Of a stretch of DNA of 64,000 nt, positions 36,901 to 44,481 are shown in pieces; positions within the stretch are counted from its first letter, which is position 1, and the number at the start of each line of letters is the position of its first letter. The position numbers and the translations under genes were made by a program. Source of the DNA: Verrucomicrobiota bacterium (GTDB lineage Bacteria > Verrucomicrobiota > Verrucomicrobiia > Opitutales > Opitutaceae); contig JAEWQP010000002.1 in assembly GCA_023399155.1 (NCBI GenBank), positions 124,001-188,000 of the forward strand, given 5' to 3'. Under the pieces are notes generated by a model. It was not told the origin of the DNA. It worked only from the letters and a program-made list of their open reading frames with translations, and made no database searches.

Positions 36901-37933
36901 GATCGATGGTCACGCTGCGCGTCGAACCACCGGGGACGCCATGCTCGATGCCGACCGTGCGTGTGCCCTGGTCGCGCATGCGCCAGAGCCCGGCGCCGGT
37001 CGTGCCGATCCAGGCGTTGCCCTCGGTATCGAGCGCGAGGGTACGTGTCGCGACACGAAACGGGGTTTCGAGCGGCTCGAAGCGGTCGATCCCATTCCAC
37101 CGGGCGATGGTGCCGCCCGCGGCCCAGAGCGTCCCATCGTGGGTCGCGATGATCTGGATGACATCCGCGGGCAGCCCCGCCTCCGCACCCAGCCTGCTCA
37201 CGGTGTCGCCGGTCTTCCGTAGCACGCCATCTTGCGTGCTGAACCAAAGCGTTCCGCGCGGGGACTCCGCCATGCCGAGGATGTTCGCCGTTGCCAGGGC
37301 GGGTTCCGCGACCGGCTGGACTCCGTGAGCGTCGCGCCGGGCGAGGACGGGGCGGTCATTGAACCCGACCCAGACCGCGTCGGTCGAGTCAACGAAGACG
37401 AAGCGAGCTTCACGCCCGTAGTCGCTGAACTCGGGATGGCGGACGACTTCGGTGCCCCGGACTTCGCAGACGCCGGCCGTGGAGGTTGCCACCCAGACAT
37501 GCCCGTGAGCGTCCAGCGCCAGGCTGTTCACCTCGAGGCCGGTCACATCGAGCGTCTCGAACTCGTGTTTCGCGAAGCGGACGAGGCCCGCCTGCGTGCC
37601 GATCCAAAGGACACCGTTCCGGTCGACCAGCAGGCGGCGGATGACATTGCTGCCGAGTTCCGGATGCGTCGCCGTGCGAAAGACGACGTGGTGCATGCCG
37701 TCAAACCGCGCCAGGCCGCTCTCGGTGCCGATCCAGAGATAGCCGTCAGGAGTCTGGGCGATGGCCGTGACGATGGCGGAGAGATTTTCCGTCACCCCCT
37801 GAGCCTGAAACGTGTAACTCGAGCCCGGCGGTGACGCGAAAGGAACGTCGGCCCCATCCACAGGACGAGCCGCGCCGGCCGCCAGCGTTGCGGCAAGCAT
37901 CAGGGCGCCACACGTCGCACGAAACCGCCCCAT
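33983..37933 (-). CDS. Hybrid sensor histidine kinase/response regulator with two-component propeller
   Basis: About 1316 residues. A signal peptide ([17 protein letters not shown]) leads a periplasmic propeller of many GxLWIGTxxGLxR repeats, then a Y_Y_Y domain (around [20 protein letters not shown]) and one membrane span. The kinase core follows with H-box [20 protein letters not shown] and the ATPase domain ([38 protein letters not shown]). Two receivers follow. The first ([12 protein letters not shown]) lacks the acidic pair. The second is complete ([27 protein letters not shown], LTKPV). Such proteins often sense polysaccharide breakdown products in Bacteroidetes and Verrucomicrobia; the ligand here is unknown. 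ATG 37933 begins the signal peptide; an upstream ATG 38014 is in frame. Confidence 0.9.
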   Translation of the reverse strand: [1316 protein letters not shown]

Positions 37934-38059
37934 GAGCCGTGCGGTACGATGACGGCACAGGGCCGCCGTCGCACGTGGAGACGGTGGTTCGGAAGGTGAA
38001 GTGGGCGGGCGCAAGCGAAGCGGTAACTTCCTTATCGACCGGAGGAAGCGAAGCGTTAC

Positions 38060-38300
38060 TGCGGCTTTGGAAAAGTCGTAGCCGCGGCTGAAGTCGGCCT
38101 TTCATTGAGAGAATACCGCGCAATCGGAGCGCCTTCAGCGACGGCGAGTTTGCGGCGGGTCGGGGCCGCCACCTCCGGGCTGAAACCGCTTCAGAAGAGT
38201 CGTAGCCGCGCGCGGTGGTTGATCGACGCGGCATCGGGCCGGGCTTCGGCGTCAAGGCCGGCTTCAGCGGCTCCAGAAATGCCGTAGCCGTTCGAGACCC
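38060..38300 (+). repeat. Three imperfect copies of a GTCGTAGCCGCG-containing unit
   Basis: GCGGCTTTGGAAAAGTCGTAG, CCGCTTCAGAAGAGTCGTAG and GCGGCTCCAGAAATGCCGTAG occur at about 38061, 38187 and 38266, each followed by CCGCG or CCGTT. The units fill most of the 422-bp gap between the kinase gene and the U32 gene. Nearby, AAGCGAAGCG also occurs twice (38016 and 38046). A fragment, GTTGTAGCCGCG, recurs at 44427. Confidence 0.65.
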
Positions 38301-38355
38301 GCCTCTCAGCGGCAAACAAGTTGCCCTCCGCGGCGGATTGGTTGAATTCGCTCCG

Positions 38356-40983
38356 ATGTCGCCCGGCCATTTTCGACCCGAATTGCTCGCTCCGGCGGGC
38401 AATTGGGATTGCGCCCGCGCCGCCGTGGCCAACGGCGCGGACGCGATCTATTTCGGGTTGCCCGCATTCAACGCCCGGATGCGGGCCGACAATTTCACCG
38501 AGGCCGACCTTCCCGCGCTCATGCGGTTCGTTCACGCCCACGGGGTGCGCGGGTATCTGACGCTCAATATCCTGATCTTCACCAGTGAGTTGCCAGCGGC
38601 CGTGACCTTCCTTCGGGAGGCGGAGGAGGCGGGAGTCGACGCCATCATCGTCCAGGACCTCGGGCTGGTGGGGCTCGCCCGAAAGGTGGCACCTCGGCTG
38701 GAAATCCACGCCTCGACGCAGATGACCATCACCTCGCCGGAGGGGGTGCACTTCGCGCGCACGCTGGGGGTGGATCGGGTCGTGGTCGCACGTGAACTCT
38801 CCCTCCGCGAACTGGCAAAGTTCCGGCAGGACGACCCGGACATGCTGCCGATCGAGACCTTTGTGCACGGGGCGCTCTGCGTCGCGTACTCCGGCCAGTG
38901 TCTCACGAGCGAATCGCTCGGGCAGCGGAGCGCCAACCGCGGCGAGTGTGCGCAGGCCTGTCGGATGCCCTATGACCTGATCGTGGACGGCAGCGTCCGC
39001 GACCTCGGCGACCGCCGCTACCTGCTTTCGCCGCAGGACCTCGCGGCAATCGACGACATCCCGGCGTTGATCGATGCGGGTGTTATGAGTTTCAAGATCG
39101 AGGGACGCCTGAAGTCGCCGGAATACGTGGCCGCCGTCACGCAGGTGTATCGCCGCGCGCTGGATCGCGCCATGGACGCGCGGGTCGGGTCGTCCACGGG
39201 AGCAGCGGCCGCCGGTCCGCTGCCGCCGGCTCCGACACCGGTCGGTTCAGCGACTGGCGCGGGCGGCTCCGGCCCACCAGCGACGACGGTGTCTCCAGAG
39301 GATCGTTACAAGCTGGAGATGACCTTCTCACGCGGCCTGTTCAGCGGCTGGCTGCACGGGGTCGACCACCAGCGTCTGGTGCACGCGCGCTTTGGAACCA
39401 AGCGTGGCCCCTTTGCCGGCGTGATCAAACGCGTCGGGCCCGATTTCGTCGCATTCAAGGCCGAGACGCCGCTCAAGCCCGGCGACGGCGTCGTGTTTGA
39501 AACGGGGTTGAATCCCGACGACGAGCAAGGCGGGCGGATTTTCGAGATCCGTGGCGACCGGGTGTTCTTCCAGCACGGGAAACTCGATTTCCGCCTGCTC
39601 AAGCCGGGGCACCGCGTGTGGAAAAACAGCGATCCCGCGCTCGAGCGCGACATGCGCCGCAGCTACGAGCAGCTCTCGACCACCCCTGACCGACCACTGG
39701 CCATCCGCGTATCCGGTGCCGCAGGACAACCGCTGCGGCTGGAGTTAATCGAGATCCCCGCCGCTGGCGGCGAGGCAGAACGGGATCACCCACCACGCGT
39801 GTTCGTCGAGTCCGCGGTGGCGCTGCAGCCGGCGCGCGCCCATGCACTCACGCTGGAGATCCTGCGCGAGCAGCTTGGGCGCCTTGGCGGGACCGGTTAC
39901 GCTCTGGCCAGGTTGGAGGGTGGCATCGAGGGCGCGGCGTTTCTGCCGCTGCGGGAGGTCAATGAGCTGCGTCGCCGCGGGGTCGAGGCGCTTGGGCAGA
40001 CGACACGGAGCGCCGGCCCGCCGTCGACCATCGGGGCGGCCGGCAGCGACGAGCCGGGCGGCGACGTCGCGGGAGCCGCACTCCAGTCGATCCTCGCATC
40101 GATACGCGAACAGCGGGCCGAGCCGAAGCCGGCCGCGGTGCCGCAGCTGGCCGTGCTCTGCCGCACGATCGCGCAGATCGAGGCGGCGCTCGCGTGCGGT
40201 GTGGAGACAGTGTATGTCGATTTCGAGGACATCCGGCGCTATCCCGAGGCGGTGGCGCTGGGCCGTACCCGACCCGGGACGACGGTGTTGCTCGCCACGC
40301 CGCGTATCCAGAAGGCGGGTGAGCAGGGATTCTTCAAGCTCATCGAGAACGCCGGCCCGCAGGGCGTGCTCATCCGCAACCTCGGCGCCCTGGCCCATTT
40401 CCAGGGCTCGTCCCTGCAGAAGGTCGGCGATTTCTCCCTCAATGTCGCGAATCCGATCACCGCGGCAGTGTTGATGGAACGCGGTTTCGACCGGTTGACG
40501 ATTTCCTACGACCTGAATCACCGGCAGGTGGCAGCCCTGCTCGAGAGCGCACCCGGCGACTGGTTCGAACTCACCCTCCACCAGCACATGCCGCTCTTTC
40601 ACATGGAGCACTGCGTGTTTGCCGCCTTCCTGTCGAACGGCCACACGCACCTGGACTGCGGACGCGTCTGCGAGAAGCACGAGCTGCGCCTGCGCGACCG
40701 GCTCGGCGTGGAGCATCCGGTGAAGGTCGATGTGGGATGCCGCAACACCGTCTATCACGCGAAGGCGCAGAGTGGCGCCGGCTACCTCGCCGAGTTCGTC
40801 GCACGCGGTTTGCGACGCGTGCGGGTGGAACTCGTCGATGAGGATGGCCCGCGATCGGCCGCGCTGATCCGCACGTATCAGCAGCTGTTGCGCGGTGGGA
40901 TTACGCCGGCTGCACTGCTTTCACGCCTCAAGGTCGCCAGCCAGCTCGGGGTGACTGAGGGCACCCTGGCGGTGATCCGGTGA
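38356..40983 (+). CDS. Tandem U32 family protein (RlhA/TrhP-like)
   Basis: The 875-residue protein starts MSPGHFRPELLAPAGNWDCA. Its first U32 domain carries cysteines at 175, 182, 198 and 202 (RSANRGECAQACRMPYDL), which in RlhA/TrhP-type U32 proteins bind an Fe-S cluster used in prephenate-dependent RNA hydroxylation. A DUF3656-like segment follows. A second U32-like domain occupies about residues 590-860 (AVLCRTIAQIEAALACGVET, then HCVFAAF, LDCGRVCEKHEL, DVGCRNTVYH), also with several cysteines. E. coli RlhA is ~650 residues; the extra half is a duplication also seen in other phyla. RNA modification is the likely role; peptidase activity is doubtful. Confidence 0.85.
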   Translation: MSPGHFRPELLAPAGNWDCARAAVANGADAIYFGLPAFNARMRADNFTEADLPALMRFVHAHGVRGYLTLNILIFTSELPAAVTFLREAEEAGVDAIIVQDLGLVGLARKVAPRLEIHASTQMTITSPEGVHFARTLGVDRVVVARELSLRELAKFRQDDPDMLPIETFVHGALCVAYSGQCLTSESLGQRSANRGECAQACRMPYDLIVDGSVRDLGDRRYLLSPQDLAAIDDIPALIDAGVMSFKIEGRLKSPEYVAAVTQVYRRALDRAMDARVGSSTGAAAAGPLPPAPTPVGSATGAGGSGPPATTVSPEDRYKLEMTFSRGLFSGWLHGVDHQRLVHARFGTKRGPFAGVIKRVGPDFVAFKAETPLKPGDGVVFETGLNPDDEQGGRIFEIRGDRVFFQHGKLDFRLLKPGHRVWKNSDPALERDMRRSYEQLSTTPDRPLAIRVSGAAGQPLRLELIEIPAAGGEAERDHPPRVFVESAVALQPARAHALTLEILREQLGRLGGTGYALARLEGGIEGAAFLPLREVNELRRRGVEALGQTTRSAGPPSTIGAAGSDEPGGDVAGAALQSILASIREQRAEPKPAAVPQLAVLCRTIAQIEAALACGVETVYVDFEDIRRYPEAVALGRTRPGTTVLLATPRIQKAGEQGFFKLIENAGPQGVLIRNLGALAHFQGSSLQKVGDFSLNVANPITAAVLMERGFDRLTISYDLNHRQVAALLESAPGDWFELTLHQHMPLFHMEHCVFAAFLSNGHTHLDCGRVCEKHELRLRDRLGVEHPVKVDVGCRNTVYHAKAQSGAGYLAEFVARGLRRVRVELVDEDGPRSAALIRTYQQLLRGGITPAALLSRLKVASQLGVTEGTLAVIR

Positions 40984-41053
40984 ACGCGTGCGGATGATCG
41001 AAGGCGAGAAGGACGAATGAGGATCGAAGACCGAGGACGGCCGCCGGCCTGGA

Positions 41054-41273
41054 GGTAGGGCGAGGCCTCCGGCCGAGCCGCAAATGAGTGGAGTGCCAAG
41101 GACGTAGGCGGAATACGAAAGACGGATGACAACGGTCAAAGTTGGAGGTCGGACGCCTGTGGCCTCGACTGAGGGGCGAATGGACACGGTGTTCTGATCC
41201 TTGGGCGCCGACCTACCCCTGTCTCCTGCTCTGGGCTATCCGATTTCGGCTCGGCCGGAGGCCTCGCCCTACC
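41054..41273. repeat. GGTAGGGCGAGGCC inverted pair
   Basis: GGTAGGGCGAGGCCTCCGGC (41054-41081 with following bases) is matched in inverted orientation at 41247-41273. The 165 bp between them are unremarkable and hold no gene. The right arm ends inside the last codons of the ABC ATPase gene on the other strand. Confidence 0.8.
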
Positions 41274-42102
41274 TGATTGGGCGAAGGCTCAAGGCCCAGC
41301 GTCCGTCGCGGCTTCTCCGCAAGCGCACCGGCGTGTCGAACGTGGCCGATAGGTTGCGCGCGTTGAGGACGTCGTGGATCCGGCCGCTCGCGACAACCTG
41401 GCCGCGACGCAGCATGAGCACGTGCGTGAAGCCCGGCATGATCTCCTCCACGTGGTGGGTGATGAGCACCAGGGACGGACCGCGTGGGCGCAGGGTCTCG
41501 CGCTGGACGAGCCCGAGCAGATGCTCGCGCGCGATCGGGTCCAGTCCCGCGGCGGGTTCGTCGAGGAGAAGGAGCGGCGGCCGGCCGAGCAACGCGCGCG
41601 CGACCAGCGCCCGTTGGCGCTCGCCCTGCGACAGCACGCCCCAGGCGCGGTCGGCCACGGCCGCGGCTCCCCAGGCGCGCAGGAGGGCGAGGGCACGCGC
41701 CCGGAGAGTCCCGCCGGGTGGATGCCAGAGGTTGAGCATGGCCTCGGGCCCGCTGGCCACGACATGCAGGGCCGGCTCGTCCGGCTCGATGCCACGTGTC
41801 AGCGCATTGGAGACAAAGCCCACGTGTTTGCGAAGCTCGCGCCAGTCCGTGCGGCCATAGGTCGAGCCGAGCACGGTGACATCGCCTGCGGTGGGGCTGA
41901 GGTAGCCCGTGAGCGCCGCGAGGAGGGAGGTCTTGCCGCAACCATTGGCACCCAGGATGACCCAGTGTTCGCCGCGTGCTACCGACCAGTCGATCCCGCG
42001 CAGGATGTGTGTATCACCGCGGCGGACACGGAGTCCGCGGACCGCGAGAATCGTTGACGTGGCACGCGGCTGCCGGGCTGCGCCGCCCGCCTCTCGTTTC
42101 AT
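41269..42102 (-). CDS. ABC transporter ATPase, ModF/YlmA-like single ATPase
   Basis: About 277 residues with Walker A ILGANGCGKTSLLAALTGYL, signature LSQGERQRALVARALL, Walker B LLLLDEPAAGLDP and H-loop LITHHVEE. The sequence after Walker A (GDVTVLGSTYGRTDWRELRK) and EIMPGFTHVLMLRRGQVVASG match the ModF/YlmA group of lone ATPases, whose partners and substrates are mostly unknown. No membrane partner is adjacent. ATG 42102 has GGAAAG upstream; ATG 42117 is also in frame. The 3' end overlaps a GGTAGGGCGAGGCC repeat by a few bases. Confidence 0.85.
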   Translation of the reverse strand: MKREAGGAARQPRATSTILAVRGLRVRRGDTHILRGIDWSVARGEHWVILGANGCGKTSLLAALTGYLSPTAGDVTVLGSTYGRTDWRELRKHVGFVSNALTRGIEPDEPALHVVASGPEAMLNLWHPPGGTLRARALALLRAWGAAAVADRAWGVLSQGERQRALVARALLGRPPLLLLDEPAAGLDPIAREHLLGLVQRETLRPRGPSLVLITHHVEEIMPGFTHVLMLRRGQVVASGRIHDVLNARNLSATFDTPVRLRRSRDGRWALSLRPIR

Positions 42103-42164
42103 GCGCGATCTTTCCATGGCTGGACCGGAAGTAGTGGTGTGAATCTAGGAAGAGCAGTCGGACT

Positions 42165-42314
42165 CGGAGTTCATGGAGGATCGGGCCGAGGGCACAGAGA
42201 GTCGCGGAGGATTCGGCCGCTTCGGCTCATCACCTCGTGGGTGAATCCGCGGCAAGCATGATCGGGTTCCGCAAAGACTGCTCTGTGAACTCCATGATAG
42301 ACCTCTGTGACCTG
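42165..42314 (-). repeat. Dispersed intergenic repeat, copy C (inverted)
   Basis: Read on the minus strand it opens AGGTCACAGAGG and goes on through ATGGAGTTCACAGAGCAGTC, TTTGCGGAACC, GAGGTGATGAGCCGAAGCGG and CTCTCTGTGCCCTCGGC, the same order of words as copy B at 22375-22556. GGAGTTCA and TGAACTCC (42166 and 42286) form 8-bp arms. It fills the 317-bp gap 42118-42434. Confidence 0.75.
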
Positions 42315-42434
42315 ATCGAAGGAGGAGAATCACGGTGAACGAGCCAGTGAGAGCAGGATGCGTATTCAAGGCGACCCTGCCGGGGCCGGGATCAGCTTCG
42401 GCTGCGGCTCGACGCCTTGCCGACCGGCACGGCG

Positions 42435-44177
42435 TCATGCCGAGGCCGGCAGGCTCAGCCGCATGGTTGTGCCGGCGGGCGACGTTTCCGCGACCTCGAT
42501 GTCGCCGTGATGGCTGCGCATGATGCGCTTGGCGATTGCGAGCCCGAGGCCGGTGCCGCCGCGGCGGCCCGAGAGGAAGGAGTCGAAGATCCGATCGCCG
42601 ACCTCGGCCGGGATCCCACCGCCCGTATCCGAGATCTCCACGATCGCCGTCTCCTGCGCGGTGTCCTCGGCCCTGCGGCTGCGGATGGTGATCGAGCCGC
42701 CTTCCGGCATGGCGTGGGTTGCGTTCAGGATCACGTTGAGCAACACCTGCTGGATCTGGCCCTTGTTGCAGTCGATCACGATCGGCCGGTCCGCGGGCTC
42801 GTAGTGCATGTGGATCCCCGCCTGGTTCAACTTCAGGCGCAGGAGATGGCAGGTCTCGCGGATGATGTCGTCCAGCCCCCAGCGGGAGTGCAGGCTTTCC
42901 GGCGCCTTTCCGAAGGCGAGCACGCGCGTGACGAACTGCTCGAGCTGGTCGAGTTTTTCCCGGATGATTACGACGTCGGTGCGCCGCGGGTCCTCCGGCG
43001 GAAAATCGAGCGCGAGCGCGCCGAAGAGCAGCCGGATCACCGTGAGCGGGTTCCGCGTCTCGTGGGCGATCTCGGCGGCGAGCAATCCCAGCGTGGTCAG
43101 GCGATCATTCTGGCGCAGGCTTTCCTCGCTCTCGAAGACGCGCTGGTAGAGTCGCGCGTTCTGCAGCGCGACGCCGGCGAGGTTGGCGAGCGCCTTGAAC
43201 AGGCGCCGCTCGTCGTTGGCGAAGCGATGGAGCCGGTCAGTGTAGACGTTGAGCACGCCGACCACCTCGTCGTCGACGATCAGCGGTGTGCACAGGACGG
43301 ATACAACAGGCAGTCCGCCGGGGATGTCGATGAGGTCGGCGAACTCGTGCTGCTGGATGTTCGAGTACTCGACCTGGCGCCGAGTCGAGATCGCGGAGCC
43401 CGCGAGCGAGTCTTCGATCGCGATCTCGCGCGGCGTCCTGGTGAAGTGGTCCCCCGGCGGATGATAGGCCTGGAGTCGCACGCGGCGCTCCTTCGCGTGG
43501 TAGAGCTGGAGCGAGGCGAGCCGGCAGTGGGCGAGCTGGTGCGACTCGCGCGTGAGCGACTCCATCAGTTCGCCCGGGGCGAGCTTGGCGGCGAGTTCCC
43601 GGGCGACATTGCCCAGGATCTCGAGCTGGCCGGCCTTGCGGCGCAGATGCTCGACCGCCCAGAGGCGGCGCAGCACGCCGGCGCCTTCGTTCACGACGGT
43701 GGTGAACACCTTCAGGTGGGCGTCGGTAAAGCGTCCTGCGACATCGCTCTCCACGGCCACCACACCGTGAAACTGCCCGTCGACCTCGAGCGGGCTCACC
43801 ATGATCGACCGGGTCGCCTGCCGCAGCGGAAGATGGCGGGGTTCCGCCGCGACATCGGACACGACCACGGGGCGCTGGTGGACGACCACCCAGCCCAGCA
43901 GTCCGATGCCGGCCGGGATTTCCGTCCGTATGCTCACGTCGGGATAGCCGCGGCTGCACTCGATCTCGAGGGTGGTGGTGTCGGGATTGATCAGGGCGAC
44001 GGCCGTGCCATCGGCGTTGAACAGGCCGGCAATCTCGTCGACGATGCGCGACATCGCCTCGGCCGGCGTGTCGAGGCTGCCGGCGAGCGAACTGATGCAA
44101 TAGAGCGTCGCGAGCACCTCGCGCTCGGGAATGCCGGGCGCCGACGGGGGGGAGGAGCGTGCAGTCAAATCGGACAT
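42435..44177 (-). CDS. GAF-domain sensor histidine kinase
   Basis: The 580-residue protein has two GAF domains (about 20-175 and 195-345) joined by helices, then a HisKA domain with [20 protein letters not shown] as H-box and a HATPase domain ([43 protein letters not shown]). No membrane span or receiver is visible, so it is a soluble kinase of the NtrB-like phospho-acceptor type acting through a separate regulator not present here. GAF domains commonly bind cyclic nucleotides, haem or small ligands; the ligand is unknown. ATG 44177 (MSDLTARSS) is chosen over a longer upstream frame. Confidence 0.9.
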   Translation of the reverse strand: [580 protein letters not shown]

Positions 44178-44481
44178 CGAGGATCGCCGCGATTTTCCCC
44201 GGCGCGTCGTGTGGCCGCAATCTTCAAGAGCGGGGCCGGGCTCCGTGGGTGCGAGGGCCGCACTTGGCAAGCGCTGCCAGGCGGCGACGATGGTTCTTCA
44301 ATTTCCAGAGTGAGGTCTGCGGCGATCGGAAGGTCCGGGCAGGGAGAGGCCTGCGGGCCACGGGAGGTCTGCGGCCGCGAGGTTCCGACGATTCGCGGTA
44401 GCGGCGACCGCCAGACGCGGGCCGGTTGTAGCCGCGCCTGCCTGCACGGGGCCCGGCGCTGGAGCGGACCTCAGGGCGTGC
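44178..44481. other. Gene-free stretch between GAF kinase and glnD
   Basis: No coding potential, promoter pair or terminator is clear. GAGGTCTGCGGC, GAGGCCTGCGGG and GAGGTCTGCGGCCGC recur at about 44313, 44349 and 44365 as short imperfect direct repeats, and GTTGTAGCCGCG at 44427 echoes the repeat near 38.1 kb. Confidence 0.5.
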
